A DNA stretch of 64,000 nt from VXNF01 sp965116465 (GCA_965116465.1 OZ220687.1:930001-994000); one strand, 5' to 3'; counted from the first letter of the stretch, positions 7,829 to 17,513 are shown. Notes: a model not told the origin generated them from the letters alone. Translations and numbers: made by a program.

Positions 7829-9679
7829 TCAGGCCGGACGGGGAACCACGTTGCGGCCCATCGGATGGACCTCGCCCGGGCCGTATCCCTCCGGCGGTTC
7901 CGCCATGCCGTTCGCACGCAGTTCGGCGGTGGCCTCGGTGTCGACCGCATAGCCGGACTCGGTCTCGGTCAGCACCACGCCGTAGATCTGCGCGGCCAGA
8001 TCGGGGCCGAAGTACCCCTCCGAGACGTCGTGCGCCACCGACTCGGGTGCTCGCTCGCGGGGCGGGCCGAAACCGCCGCCGCCGTTGGAGCTGTAGCGCA
8101 GCACGTCCCCCTTGCGGATGTGCTCACCGACCGCGTGCATCCCCAGCCATCGCTCGGCGTCGGTGCCGGGGTTCAGCACCAGCACGTTGCCGCCACCGTT
8201 GCAACCTCCCGCCAGACCGAACGGCGTGACCTCGGCCCGGTCGCCGTGCATCGTGAGGATCATGTCGCCCGTCGCCTCGAAGGAGCGGTCGATGCCGAAC
8301 CCGCCGCGGTAGGTCCCGTGGCCCGCCGAGGCTCCCACGGCCTCGCACGACAGCGCCCGGATGGCGTTGAGCCTCTCCAGCACCTCGATGGGCTGGTTGG
8401 TGGCGCCCCCGATGAAGATCATCAGCTGGAAGCTGTTGCCGTCCTTGTAGCTGCGCGCCCCCTGCCCGCCCTCGTTCCACAGGTACGAGACGAAGGGCAC
8501 CCCGGTCTCGGGATGGTTGCCGCTGAGCGCCAGGTTGGCCAGGTTCACCGTCGCCGCGTGCATCCGCGTGGGGTCGACGGTGGCGAAGGCCTGCGCCCAG
8601 CACGCCATGACCGCGGCCGCCACCTTCTCGTAGGCCCCCGAGGCGAACCCCAGCACCGGCGTGGGGGGGAGCACGTCGACGCACGAGCCGGGCACGGAGA
8701 TCACCTCGATGGACCGCGTGATGCCGTGGTTCAGCGGCACCAGGTGGGGGAAGCAGTGCATCGTGCCGTCGTAGACCGACGACAGCAGCGCCGGGCGGGC
8801 GAATCCGAACGGCGAGATCGGCGCCGGGTCCGACTTGCTGAAGTCGAAGGTGACCTGGTCGCCGGCGATGGTCATGTTGACGTGCACGCGGATGCGCGGC
8901 TTGTCGGGGTGCAGCACGTCGCAGTCGCCGAAGTCCTCGAATTCGTAGGTGCCGTCGGGCAGCTCGCGGATGCCCTCGCGCAGCAGCGTCTCGCTGCGAT
9001 CCATCAGCGCGTACATCGTGTGCTCGACCACCTCGGCGCCGAACTGCGCCACGTACTCCAGCAGGCGACGCTCCATCAACTCGGCGGCCCGCTGCTGGGC
9101 GTGCAGATCGGCCATCCGCTCGTCGGGCACCCGCACGTTGGCCTTGATGATCTCGAAGGTGGAGCGGACGGGACGGCCCTGGTCCACCAGCAACATGGGG
9201 GGAATGCGCAGACCCTCGGCGAAGCACTCCCTGGCCAGGGGGTTGAACGACCCCGGAATGGGCCCTCCCACGTCGGCCCAGTGCCCGCAGGAGATCGTGA
9301 AGGCGAAGAGCGACCCGTCCACGAACACGGGCCGGATCACCTTCACATCGGGTTGATGGGTGCCGCCGTGGTATGGATCGTTGAAGACGAAGACGTCGCC
9401 CTCCCGGAACCCGCCGGCGTGCTCGATGGTCGTCTTGACGGACTCCTCGAACGTGCCGAGGTGGGCCGCCTGGTCGCGCCGGCCGTGCGCCACGAGACGG
9501 CCCTCCCGCGTCAGCAGGGAGCCCGAGTGGTCGTGTCCCTCGCTGATCGTCGCCCCGTAGGCCCCTTTGGCCAGCAGTGCGCTGGCCTCGTCGCAGATCG
9601 CGCGGAAGGCACTCGAGAGCACCTCCACGGTGATGGGGTCGACGCTCCGGGATGTGTGAGATGTGTCTGTCCGGCTCAT
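7829..9679 (-). CDS. hyuB: Hydantoinase B/oxoprolinase family protein
   Basis: Beta subunit of an ATP-dependent hydantoinase/5-oxoprolinase-type enzyme that opens cyclic amides together with HyuA. Family motifs: SEGHDHSGSLL and GRLVAHG near the N-terminus, FNDPYHGGTHQPDV, NEGGQGARSYKDG, and a C-terminal SNGGGGFGPP. The start is ATG at 9679, overlapping the hyuA stop by ATGA; a longer reading to 9766 lies inside hyuA. The length, 616 residues, is slightly above typical HyuB. Related carboxylases (acetone, acetophenone) share this fold, so the substrate is not fixed by sequence. It closes the operon that starts with the BMP importer. Confidence 0.9.
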   Translation of the reverse strand: MSRTDTSHTSRSVDPITVEVLSSAFRAICDEASALLAKGAYGATISEGHDHSGSLLTREGRLVAHGRRDQAAHLGTFEESVKTTIEHAGGFREGDVFVFNDPYHGGTHQPDVKVIRPVFVDGSLFAFTISCGHWADVGGPIPGSFNPLARECFAEGLRIPPMLLVDQGRPVRSTFEIIKANVRVPDERMADLHAQQRAAELMERRLLEYVAQFGAEVVEHTMYALMDRSETLLREGIRELPDGTYEFEDFGDCDVLHPDKPRIRVHVNMTIAGDQVTFDFSKSDPAPISPFGFARPALLSSVYDGTMHCFPHLVPLNHGITRSIEVISVPGSCVDVLPPTPVLGFASGAYEKVAAAVMACWAQAFATVDPTRMHAATVNLANLALSGNHPETGVPFVSYLWNEGGQGARSYKDGNSFQLMIFIGGATNQPIEVLERLNAIRALSCEAVGASAGHGTYRGGFGIDRSFEATGDMILTMHGDRAEVTPFGLAGGCNGGGNVLVLNPGTDAERWLGMHAVGEHIRKGDVLRYSSNGGGGFGPPRERAPESVAHDVSEGYFGPDLAAQIYGVVLTETESGYAVDTEATAELRANGMAEPPEGYGPGEVHPMGRNVVPRPA

Positions 9680-11748
9680 TCGCTCGCTCCTATCTCCATC
9701 ACCAGCTCCCCGTGCGGAGCCACCCGTGCCACCACGCCGGGTGGGACCACCGTCGTGGAGTCCCACTCCTCGACCACTGCCGGGCCCACGACGACGTCGC
9801 CCGGCGACAGCCCCTCGCGCTGGACGAAGTCCGTCGGGACCATGCCGGCCGACTCGAAGAAATACGCCTCCCCCGACTCGGGCGGCGACGCCTCACCCGC
9901 GGGACGAGCCGGGATGCTCACCGGCTCGACATCGCCGACCAGCACGGCGCGCAGGTTGACGATCTCGACGTCGGTCACGTCCTCGGTGAGCACGTAGCCG
10001 AACTCCCGCTGGTGCTCGGCCTGGAAGCGCTCCAGGCTGTCGCGGCCCAGCAGGTAGTCGATGCCGTGGGGCAGGTCCAGCGTGAGGTAGCCGGAGATCT
10101 GGCCGTAGTAGCGCATGTCGGCCCGCCAGTGCACCTTCCAGTCGGTGGTCAGCGTCTCGCTGGCCCGCAACTCGTCGATCTCGGCCAGCAACTCGGCCTC
10201 CGCGGCCGCCAGCACCGAGCGGTCGACGCTGGAGTGCACCTGGAACACCGGACGCACCAGGTCGTGGCGCAACATGACCTGCAGCGCACCCATCGCCGAA
10301 ACCAGTCCGGGGTAGGTCGGTACCACGACCGTGGGGATCCGCAGGTCCCGCGCCAGGTCGGCGGCGTGCAGCGGTCCGGCCCCGCCGAAGGCCACCAGCG
10401 AGAAGTCGCGCGGGTCGTATCCCCGCTCGACGGTCATGAGCCGCACGGCGTTGAGCATGGAGGCGTTGGAGAGCCTGATGATGCCGGCGGCCGCGTCGGC
10501 GACCGAGCAGTCCAGCACCGGGGCGATGCGGTGCTCGATGGCCTCGTGCGCGGCGGCGGCGCTGAGCGTGATGTCGCTGCGACGGCCGGTGAAGGCCTGG
10601 GGCCGCAGCCGCCCGAGCACCACGTTGGCGTCGGTGTTGGTCGGCTCGGTGCCGCCTCGCTCGTAGCAGGCGGGGCCGGGGTCGGCGCCGGCGCTCTGGG
10701 GGCCGCTGTGGGGTGTGCCGCTGGCGTCCACCCAGGCGATCGTGCCGCCGCCCGCGCCGATGGTCACCAGATCGATGGCCGGGAAGATGATCGGCACGTT
10801 GAACTCGGCGTGCCACTCGGAACGGAACATCGGCGCGCCGTCCACGATCACCGAGATGTCGGCGCTGGTGCCGCCCATGTCCAGGGTGATCACGTTGTCG
10901 AACCCCACCCGCTCGGCAACGGCCAGGCCGCCCATGACGCCGGCCGCCGGCCCCGACTGGCAGACGCGGGCGGGGATGCGCGTCGCCGCCCGGGAGGTCA
11001 TGAGCCCGCCGCCGGAATGGGTGATCAGAACATCGCCGTCGTAGTCGTGGGACTCGAGCAGATCGTCCAGACCCCGCAGGTAGGTCGCCATCGGCGGGCC
11101 GAGGTAGGCGTTCACGACGGTCGTGCTCATGCGCTCGAACTCGCGGATCTCCGGCACCACCCTGCTGCTGGCGCAGGCGAAGATCTCCGGCGCCTCGGCG
11201 GCGATGATCTCCAGCGCCTCCAGCTCGTGCGCCGGATTCACGAACGAGTTCAGGAAGCAGACCGCCACCGCCTCGGTGCCGCGGTCGCGCAGCACGCCGA
11301 TCGCCTGGCGGACCTCGCCGGCGTCCAGCGGCGTGACCGTGCGCCCCAGGTAGTCCAGCCGCTCGGTGACGGTCAGGATGTCGCGGCGCGCCACCAGCGG
11401 CGGCGGCGGATCCCACACCGAGTCGTAGAGGTCGATGCGGCTGGCCCGCGCCGCCAGCAGGATGTCCCGGAACCCCCGGGTGGTGATGAGCCCGATCCTG
11501 GCTCCCTTGCGCTGAATGATGGCGTTGGTGCCCACGGTGGTGCCGTGGCGGAAGTCGACGATCCCCGCCGCGCCGAGGTCTCCGAGCGCGACGTCCACGC
11601 CTCGCAGGAAGTTCGCCGGCACCGACGGCTGCTTGGCCAGGACGATCTCGCCGTCGGCGCCGACCGCCACAAGGTCGGTGAAGGTCCCCCCGATGTCGAC
11701 CGCGACCGCGTACGCGCCGTCCGCTGCCTGGTTGCCGTTGCCGCTCAC
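9676..11748 (-). CDS. hyuA: Hydantoinase A/oxoprolinase family protein
   Basis: Alpha subunit of the HyuAB pair; an ASKHA-fold ATPase that phosphorylates the cyclic amide before hydrolysis. At 690 residues it has the phosphate motifs VDIGGTFTDL (about 18-27), HGTTVGTNAIIQRKG (about 68-82), LDMGGTSADI and AFGGAGPLHAADLA. The ATG at 11748 is 16 bp after the permease stop, and the gene overlaps hyuB by 4 bases. Position directly behind a nucleoside/BMP-type importer suggests that the imported compound or its product is the ring that HyuAB opens (inference). Confidence 0.92.
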   Translation of the reverse strand: MSGNGNQAADGAYAVAVDIGGTFTDLVAVGADGEIVLAKQPSVPANFLRGVDVALGDLGAAGIVDFRHGTTVGTNAIIQRKGARIGLITTRGFRDILLAARASRIDLYDSVWDPPPPLVARRDILTVTERLDYLGRTVTPLDAGEVRQAIGVLRDRGTEAVAVCFLNSFVNPAHELEALEIIAAEAPEIFACASSRVVPEIREFERMSTTVVNAYLGPPMATYLRGLDDLLESHDYDGDVLITHSGGGLMTSRAATRIPARVCQSGPAAGVMGGLAVAERVGFDNVITLDMGGTSADISVIVDGAPMFRSEWHAEFNVPIIFPAIDLVTIGAGGGTIAWVDASGTPHSGPQSAGADPGPACYERGGTEPTNTDANVVLGRLRPQAFTGRRSDITLSAAAAHEAIEHRIAPVLDCSVADAAAGIIRLSNASMLNAVRLMTVERGYDPRDFSLVAFGGAGPLHAADLARDLRIPTVVVPTYPGLVSAMGALQVMLRHDLVRPVFQVHSSVDRSVLAAAEAELLAEIDELRASETLTTDWKVHWRADMRYYGQISGYLTLDLPHGIDYLLGRDSLERFQAEHQREFGYVLTEDVTDVEIVNLRAVLVGDVEPVSIPARPAGEASPPESGEAYFFESAGMVPTDFVQREGLSPGDVVVGPAVVEEWDSTTVVPPGVVARVAPHGELVMEIGASE

Positions 11749-11764
11749 GCCGACCTCCTCGGGA

Positions 11765-12805
11765 TCACGTCCCCACCATGACCGTCCTGCGGTACGCCCG
11801 GAACCCGTAGACCGCAGCCACGATGATCACCGGGGCGGCAACGAGTATCAGGACCAGGTTGCCGGGAAGGCCCAGGATCGCCTGCAGCCGCACCTCGCCG
11901 TTCTGCAGGAACCCGAAGTAGAGGGCGAACGGCACGACGGGCAGCATCTTGCCGCGCGCCAGCAGTGCCACGGCGACGGCGGTGAATCCCCAGCCCGGCG
12001 AGAAGTGGGCGCCGATGCGGTACTGGTTGCCGAGCAGTTCGACGACCCCGCCCAGCCCTGCCAGCCCGCCGCCCAGCGCCATGGCCACCGTCCGGCTGCG
12101 CGCCAGGTTGATCCCCTGGCGGACCGCCACGGCGTCGCTCTGGCCCAGCACACCCAGCCGCCATCCCAAGCGCGTGTAGTCCACGAGATAGGTGGTGGCC
12201 ACCACCACGACGGCGGCGATGAAGATGCCGTAGGGAATGTCGTCGCCGGCGAAACGACCCAGCCGGAACCCGTCGGACACCGCCCTGCTGGCCGCATACG
12301 GGAGGTCGGGGTCCTTCAACCCGCCGCGCAGCAGGAACGTGAGGGAGAAGAACACGATGAAGTTGAACATGATCGTCGTGACGATCTCGTGCATGCCCCG
12401 GGCCTTCAGCCAACCGGCAACGGCCCCGAGGGCGGCGGCCGCGCCGAACGACGCCAGCAGCGGCAGCAGGAAGGCACCGGGTCCACCGCCGAAGGCCGTC
12501 CCGATGTAGACCCCGACGAGCGCGCCGGTCACCAGCTGGCCCTCGCCGCCGACGTTGAACAGGCCGGCCCGGTACGGCAGGGCCACACCCAGGCCCACGA
12601 GCACCAGCGGGAGCGAGGAGGTGAGCCACGAACCCACCCCGACCATCGACCCGAACGACGCCTTGAAGAGCTCCCGGTAACCCTCGGCGAATCCGGCGCC
12701 GCCGATCTGTACCAGCGGCGCCAGAACGACGAGCGAGGCCACAATCGCCAGAACGGGGACGACCGTCTCCGGCACACGCGCCCGGCCGGCGAGTCGGGTG
12801 CTCAT
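11765..12805 (-). CDS. BMP-family ABC transporter permease (first subunit)
   Basis: Inner-membrane permease of the purine nucleoside/BMP-type importer family (YufP/NupP-like). 346 residues, about eight to ten hydrophobic segments, with the family stretch PYRAGLFNVGGEGQLVTGAL. The start is ATG at 12805, overlapping the ATPase stop by ATGA; a longer frame reaching 14209 is only the antisense-free shadow of the ATPase gene. Its partner permease is not adjacent: it lies at 17726 on the opposite strand, so the importer is split across the divergent promoter. Confidence 0.9.
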   Translation of the reverse strand: MSTRLAGRARVPETVVPVLAIVASLVVLAPLVQIGGAGFAEGYRELFKASFGSMVGVGSWLTSSLPLVLVGLGVALPYRAGLFNVGGEGQLVTGALVGVYIGTAFGGGPGAFLLPLLASFGAAAALGAVAGWLKARGMHEIVTTIMFNFIVFFSLTFLLRGGLKDPDLPYAASRAVSDGFRLGRFAGDDIPYGIFIAAVVVVATTYLVDYTRLGWRLGVLGQSDAVAVRQGINLARSRTVAMALGGGLAGLGGVVELLGNQYRIGAHFSPGWGFTAVAVALLARGKMLPVVPFALYFGFLQNGEVRLQAILGLPGNLVLILVAAPVIIVAAVYGFRAYRRTVMVGT

Positions 12806-14394
12806 CGTTCCTGGAGCATCAGGTTGCCGATGCCGCCGATCGTGATCGCCTCGCTCAACACGCCGGTGATGCGCCCCCGGACCATCACAGCCACCCGGTC
12901 GCTGACCTCGATGATCTCCTCCAGTTCGGTACTCATATACACCACCGAGCTGCCCCCCTCGGCGAGACGGCGCACCCAGGATCGGACCTGCTCGGCGGAC
13001 CGGACGTCGAGGCCCCGCGTCGGATAGGTGGCGACCAGCAGTGCCGGATGCTTGCTCAACTCCCGGGCCAGGATGACGCGGCGGCGGTTGCCGCCGGACA
13101 GCTGGCGCACCGCGGCATTCACACCGGCGGTCCGGATGTCGAACTCCTCGACCAGATCGCCCGCCGAGCGACGCCGGAGCGCCTTGCGGCCCGGCGTCGG
13201 CGCCTCCTGCCAGGCGAAGGTCCCCAGTGCCAGGTTCTCCCACACCGAGAGCTCGCCGCAGGTGGCCAGGAAGTGGTCGTCGGGCACGTCGCCCACGAGC
13301 TTGGAGCGCTCCGGCGGCGGGTAGTCCGCCAGCGGCCTGCCGTCCAGCAGGACCGAACCGCTGTCCGGCGACCACGAGCCGGCAAGCAGGGCGGACAGTT
13401 CCCGCTGACCGTTGCCCTCGACGCCCGCCACGCCGAGCACCTCGCCGCGGCGGATCGTCAGGTCCACGTCGTGCAGGGCGCGGCCCCACAGCGGCGCACC
13501 CGAGACGCCCCGAACCTCCACCCGCGCCTCGCCGCCGCCAGCAGACCCGTCCCCGGCCGTCCGGTCCCCCGAAGCCGGCGCGTCCAGGCCCCCGGGCGAA
13601 CCTCCGACCACATCGCCCACCAGTGACGGGTGAGGGGCGTCGTCCCCGACGATCAGCCGCACCAGCTCCCGCTCGTCCACCTGGTGGCCGGACTCCAGGC
13701 GCCCGACGACGCTCCCCGCACGCAGCACTGTCGTGCGGCTGCTCTCCGACAGCGCCTCGGCGAGGTGGTGGGTGACGAAGACCACCCCGACGCCCTGGGC
13801 GGTGAGGGCGCTGAAGAGGTCGAAGAGGCTGGCGCGCTCGGCCGGCGCCAGGACGGCGGTGGGCTCGTCGAGGATCACCAGCCAGGCCTCCTGCATGAAG
13901 GCCCGGGCGATCTCGGCTCGCTGGAGGTCGCCGACGGAGAGGTTCTCCACCCGGGCTCGGGGGTCGATGGAGAAACCCAGCCGGCTGCCACTCTCGACCA
14001 GGCGATCGGCGAGTTCGCTGGGGATCCGTCCGAGGCGTCCCTCCTGCAGGACCACGTTCTCCAGCAGCGTCAGGCGGGAGATGAGGGTGGAACTCTGGTG
14101 CACCACCGCGATCCCACACTCCCGGGAGTCGGCAGGGTCCCGGATGGTCACCTCCCTGCCGTCCACCTCGACGCGCCCGGAGTCGGGCCGGTAGACGCCC
14201 GTCAGGCACTTGATGAGCGTGGACTTGCCGGCCCCGTTCTCGCCGAGCAGGGCGTGCACCTCGCCACCCCGGAAGGTGACGTCGATGCCGTCGTTGGCCC
14301 GAACCCGGCCGAAGTGCTTGTGCAGGGCGGTGACGGCCAGGGTCGAAGGTTCCCTGGCCGTCACCGGCCCCGCGTGATCTATGGCCGCTCCCAC
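12802..14394 (-). CDS. BMP/nucleoside-type ABC transporter ATPase with two nucleotide-binding domains
   Basis: Cytoplasmic energising subunit, 530 residues, two tandem ABC domains. Domain 1 (about 18-260) has Walker A GENGAGKST (51-59), signature LSVGDLQR and Walker B LVILDEPTA. Domain 2 (about 290-520) has a degenerate Walker A (GVEGNGQREL) and signature LSGGNRRR, with LLVATYPTRGLD at Walker B. This asymmetry is normal for the sugar/BMP class. A Gly/Ala/Pro-rich linker joins the two at about 255-290. It overlaps the permease by 4 bases and follows the binding-protein gene by 34 bp. Confidence 0.93.
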   Translation of the reverse strand: MGAAIDHAGPVTAREPSTLAVTALHKHFGRVRANDGIDVTFRGGEVHALLGENGAGKSTLIKCLTGVYRPDSGRVEVDGREVTIRDPADSRECGIAVVHQSSTLISRLTLLENVVLQEGRLGRIPSELADRLVESGSRLGFSIDPRARVENLSVGDLQRAEIARAFMQEAWLVILDEPTAVLAPAERASLFDLFSALTAQGVGVVFVTHHLAEALSESSRTTVLRAGSVVGRLESGHQVDERELVRLIVGDDAPHPSLVGDVVGGSPGGLDAPASGDRTAGDGSAGGGEARVEVRGVSGAPLWGRALHDVDLTIRRGEVLGVAGVEGNGQRELSALLAGSWSPDSGSVLLDGRPLADYPPPERSKLVGDVPDDHFLATCGELSVWENLALGTFAWQEAPTPGRKALRRRSAGDLVEEFDIRTAGVNAAVRQLSGGNRRRVILARELSKHPALLVATYPTRGLDVRSAEQVRSWVRRLAEGGSSVVYMSTELEEIIEVSDRVAVMVRGRITGVLSEAITIGGIGNLMLQER

Positions 14395-14428
14395 GTACCG
14401 GAGACGCTAGTTGCGACCGTTCACCGGG

Positions 14429-15469
14429 TTACGGGGTCTTCTCGCGCGTCGGATCGACGACGATGTCACCAGCCTCGACGCCGGAGATCACAGCGTCGAT
14501 GGCTGCGTCGACGTCGGAGTCGGGGTTGCACTTCGAGGCGATGTCGATGCCGGTGTTGACGACGTTCATGGAATAGATCGCGGGCTCCAGCGAGCCGTCC
14601 TTGTAGAACTCGCCCATCTGCTCGTAGGCGACGTCGAAGTTCATGATGACGCTCGTGATGATGTTGTCCGGTGCCTGCTCGCACTGGTCCGACACGCCGC
14701 CGACATACTTGACGTCGTTCTGCACGGCGGCCTCCACCGCTCCGGCGCCTGCGGCATCGGCGGCGTCGAAGAGCACGTCGGCGCCCCCGTCGATCAGGGC
14801 CTGCGCGGCCTGCTTGGCCTTGGCGGCGTCCAAGAAGTCACCGGTCCACACGTCGTTGAACTCGCAGTCGTAGCCCAGGACGTCCGGGGAGTCCTCGCTG
14901 AACTGGTAGGAGCCGCCCGTCCAGCGGGTCATCGCCGGGATCGGGGCACTCACGATCATGCCGATGCTCTTGGCGTCGGAGGCGGCGCAGCCGATGGCGG
15001 CGGCCATGTAGCCCACCTGGTTCCAGTGGACCGCCCAACCCGCCACGTTCGGCAGGTCGTTGGTGGTCGACAGGTCCGAGTAGATGATGAACCAGGTCCC
15101 CGGGTATTCCGGAGCCACCTCCAGGACCGCAGCCTCATACCCGCTGGAGTGCGGCACGATGATGTCGTAGCCGTCCTCGGCCAGCTGGCGCAGCGTCTGG
15201 GGTGCCTGGTCGTAGGAGATGTGCTCGAGGACGTCCGGCTCGGTGTCGAGAATCGCGGCCATCTTCTCGAAGGCGGCGAAGCCGTCGCGGTACCAGCCGG
15301 CCGCGTTCACGGCGTCGGGGTGCAACTGGGCGATCCGCGGCGAGTCCTTGCCGACCTGAGTGCCTTCCTCCTCGTCCTCCCCGCAGGAGACGGCCACCAG
15401 GGCCAGCGTCACCAGCAGGGCGAGGAGCAGCGTCATCAGCCTCCCCGCAGGCGTGCGTCGAATGATCAT
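14429..15469 (-). CDS. BMP-family substrate-binding lipoprotein
   Basis: Extracytoplasmic receptor of the importer (Med/BmpA, PnrA-like family, whose known ligands include purine nucleosides). A signal peptide ends in a lipobox with Cys29 (LVAVSC), followed by an acidic linker. Family features: the DAVNAAGWYRDGF segment, YDIIVPHSSGYEAAVLEVAPEYP, and the double Gly loop in KYVGGVSDQCEQAPDNIITSV. 346 residues. The start ATG has an AGGGGGAA ribosome-binding site. Upstream sit a stem-loop and a 7-bp tandem repeat that separate it from the monooxygenase gene. Ligand identity is inference. Confidence 0.92.
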   Translation of the reverse strand: MIIRRTPAGRLMTLLLALLVTLALVAVSCGEDEEEGTQVGKDSPRIAQLHPDAVNAAGWYRDGFAAFEKMAAILDTEPDVLEHISYDQAPQTLRQLAEDGYDIIVPHSSGYEAAVLEVAPEYPGTWFIIYSDLSTTNDLPNVAGWAVHWNQVGYMAAAIGCAASDAKSIGMIVSAPIPAMTRWTGGSYQFSEDSPDVLGYDCEFNDVWTGDFLDAAKAKQAAQALIDGGADVLFDAADAAGAGAVEAAVQNDVKYVGGVSDQCEQAPDNIITSVIMNFDVAYEQMGEFYKDGSLEPAIYSMNVVNTGIDIASKCNPDSDVDAAIDAVISGVEAGDIVVDPTREKTP

Positions 15470-15485
15470 TGGGTTCCCCCTTGTT

Positions 15486-15513
15486 GTCGGTAGTCGGTTG
15501 TCGGTGGTCCGTG
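15486..15513 (-). repeat. 7-bp tandem repeat upstream of the binding-protein gene
   Basis: On the plus strand GTCGGTA, GTCGGTT and GTCGGTG are head to tail, with a fourth degenerate unit (GTCCGTG). On the transcribed strand this reads ACCGAC repeats 17-44 nt before the lipoprotein ATG. It could be an operator array or simple slippage. Confidence 0.5.
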
Positions 15514-15514
15514 T

Positions 15515-15533
15515 CCGCCGGCGAACCCGGCGG
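15515..15533 (-). terminator. Intercistronic stem-loop
   Basis: CCGCCGG / CCGGCGG arms (7 bp) around a 5-base loop CGAAC, nine bases after the monooxygenase stop. No U-run follows, so it may set the relative expression of importer and enzyme genes rather than terminate. Confidence 0.4.
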
Positions 15534-15541
15534 TGGGCCCG

Positions 15542-16684
15542 CTACGCGGCGGCGCTCTGTGTTCGGAAGTGCGGCATGACCTCGCGGGCGAAGAGCTCCA
15601 TGTTGCGGATCGTGTGGTCGTGGGGCATGTCGCCGATGTGCAGGAGGGCGTTCACGAGGCCGAAGCCGAGCTCCTCGGCGAGTTCCGCCAGCCGCTCCCG
15701 CACCGTGGCCGGGGTGCCGACGACGGCGTAGCCCTGCTTCACGAGGTCCTCGTAGCTCACGTCGGAATAGGCGCCGAGACCGGACTGCAGGAACCTGCCC
15801 CAGGAGTGGTCGGTCATGTAGCCGGGCGGGAAGAGGTGCTCGAACTTGTGCTTCAGGCCCTTGTGATAGAGCCACGTCACGTACTGGCGCCCCTCGGCGT
15901 GCGCCTCCTTCTCCGTCTCCGCCACATAGATGGGCAGGAGGATGCCGATCTTGTCCCGGGGCGCCTCATAGCCGGCGGCGTTGGCACCCGCCCGGTACCC
16001 GTCGAACCAGCGCTTCAGCAGCTTCGACGGGGCGAACACCGACAGGTAGGTGTAGTGGCGCTCGGCGGCCCAGGACATGGTCTCGGTGCTGCCGAAGGCG
16101 GGGATCCAGATGGGCGGGTGCGGCTGCTGCAGCGGGCGGGGCCAGACGTTCACGTAGTTGAGCCGGTAGTGCTTGCCGGTCCAGCGGAACGGGCCCTCGG
16201 TCGTCCAGGCCTTGATGATGAGGTCGTGCGCCTCGCTGTAGCGCTCCCGGGAGGTCGACGGGTCGATGCTCATGGAGAAGTACTCGTCGCCGATGCCCCG
16301 CACGAACCCCGAGATGATGCGACCGCCGGAGATGACGTCCAGCATCGCCACCTCCTCGGCCACGCGCAGCGGGTGGTCGCGCAGCGGCAGGCCGTTGCCG
16401 ACGATCGCCAGCTTGAGCCTTTCGGTGCGACGCACCAGGGCGGCGGCCATGAGGTTCGGCGAGGGCATGGTGCCGTAGGCGTTCTGGTGGTGCTCGTTGA
16501 CGCAGATGCCGTCGAAGCCGAGCTGCTCGGCGTACTCGAGCTCGTCCAGGTAGCGGTTGTACAGACCCGTCCCGACGGTGGGGTCGTAGGTGGTGTTGGG
16601 CAATGTCACCCACGCCGACTCGCGCTCGTCGAAGTCGTCGGGCAGGTACGGGTACGGCATCAGGTGGAACATGAAGAACTGCAT
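15542..16684 (-). CDS. LLM-class flavin-dependent oxidoreductase (luciferase-like monooxygenase)
   Basis: Bacterial-luciferase-fold monooxygenase, 380 residues, FMN-dependent with reduced flavin supplied by a separate reductase. The N-terminus MQFFMFHLMPYPYLP, the VNEHHQNAYGTMPSPNLMAAAL strand and the SGGRIISGFVRG loop are typical of the alkanal/nitrilotriacetate-like subgroup. The start is ATG at 16684, sharing one base with the hydrolase stop (TGATG). Longer frames upstream run through the hydrolase gene and are rejected. Probably translated from the same message as the alpha/beta hydrolase. The substrate is unknown. Confidence 0.88.
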   Translation of the reverse strand: MQFFMFHLMPYPYLPDDFDERESAWVTLPNTTYDPTVGTGLYNRYLDELEYAEQLGFDGICVNEHHQNAYGTMPSPNLMAAALVRRTERLKLAIVGNGLPLRDHPLRVAEEVAMLDVISGGRIISGFVRGIGDEYFSMSIDPSTSRERYSEAHDLIIKAWTTEGPFRWTGKHYRLNYVNVWPRPLQQPHPPIWIPAFGSTETMSWAAERHYTYLSVFAPSKLLKRWFDGYRAGANAAGYEAPRDKIGILLPIYVAETEKEAHAEGRQYVTWLYHKGLKHKFEHLFPPGYMTDHSWGRFLQSGLGAYSDVSYEDLVKQGYAVVGTPATVRERLAELAEELGFGLVNALLHIGDMPHDHTIRNMELFAREVMPHFRTQSAAA

Positions 16685-17493
16685 CAGCGACTCCCCTGCG
16701 TGGCAAGCTCGGCGTGGAACCGCCCGATGGCCTCGACGGTCCGCTCGGGCTGCTCCAGCAGCGGCGCGTGGCCGCAGTCCTCGACGATCTCCAGGCGCGC
16801 ATCGGCGATGAGTTCCCGGTAGTGCTCCCCGTGGGCCAGCGGCACGAGGCGATCGTCGCTCCCCCACAGGATCAGCGTGGGCGCGGTGACGCGGTGCAGC
16901 CGCAGGTGCAGCTTCGGGTTGCAGCAGAACGGGTTCCACGCCAGGCGGGCGAAGCTGGTCTTCTCCTTGAAGGCGCGCATGAGCATGTCGAGGTCGGGCT
17001 CGGGGGAGATGAACTGCAGCGCCAGATCCTGGTCGACGAAAAGCGCCGCCCGGAGTTCGTCGGGGTTCATTCCGAAGATGTCCTCGACGGGGTGTTCCGG
17101 CAGGTCGAGGCCGATGGGGTCGACCATCACCAGGCTGCGCACCTTCGACGGCTGGTGCACGGCCAACTCGGCGCCCAGCCATCCCCCGAGTGAGGCCCCG
17201 ACGACGTGCACTGACTCCAAGCCCAACTCCTCCAGCAGATCCAGGTAGAAGTAGACGAGGTCCTCCATGCCGTCGATCCACTCCAGCCGATCCGACTCCC
17301 CGAAGCCGGGGTGATCGGGGGAGATCACGTCGAAGCGTTCGGCCAGCAGCCCGTGGAACGGCAGCCAGAATCCGGCGCCGGCGGCGGGATGCAGGAAGAG
17401 CACCTCTGGGCCCGCGCCGGCCCGCATCACGTGGATGCGCCCGCCCCCCAGATCGAGATGCTGCGCTGCGTGCTGGCCGTTCTGACCGGTCAT
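16684..17493 (-). CDS. Alpha/beta hydrolase
   Basis: 269-residue alpha/beta-hydrolase fold enzyme. Nucleophile Ser101 in VVGASLGG, oxyanion-region HPAAGAGFW at about 35-43, acid Asp in WGSDDRLVP, and the catalytic His in DCGHAPLLEQPE. The ATG at 17493 is preferred over TTG at 17499 because a GGGGAG site lies 6 nt before it. It is the first gene of the leftward arm of the divergent catabolic regulon and is coupled by TGATG to the monooxygenase. It resembles meta-cleavage-product hydrolases and haloalkane dehalogenases, but the reaction cannot be assigned. Confidence 0.87.
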   Translation of the reverse strand: MTGQNGQHAAQHLDLGGGRIHVMRAGAGPEVLFLHPAAGAGFWLPFHGLLAERFDVISPDHPGFGESDRLEWIDGMEDLVYFYLDLLEELGLESVHVVGASLGGWLGAELAVHQPSKVRSLVMVDPIGLDLPEHPVEDIFGMNPDELRAALFVDQDLALQFISPEPDLDMLMRAFKEKTSFARLAWNPFCCNPKLHLRLHRVTAPTLILWGSDDRLVPLAHGEHYRELIADARLEIVEDCGHAPLLEQPERTVEAIGRFHAELATQGSR

Positions 17494-17513
17494 ACCCAAC
17501 TCCCCGCCGCGGG

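Noticed and set aside
7865..11781. Long plus-strand frames opposite hyuA and hyuB (710 and 709 residues)
   Set aside because: No recognisable motifs, composition typical of antisense shadows, and the opposite strand encodes complete HyuA/HyuB families.
15486..15513. Short tandem repeats considered as a CRISPR remnant
   Set aside because: Units are only 7 bp with no spacers, and no cas genes occur in the window.
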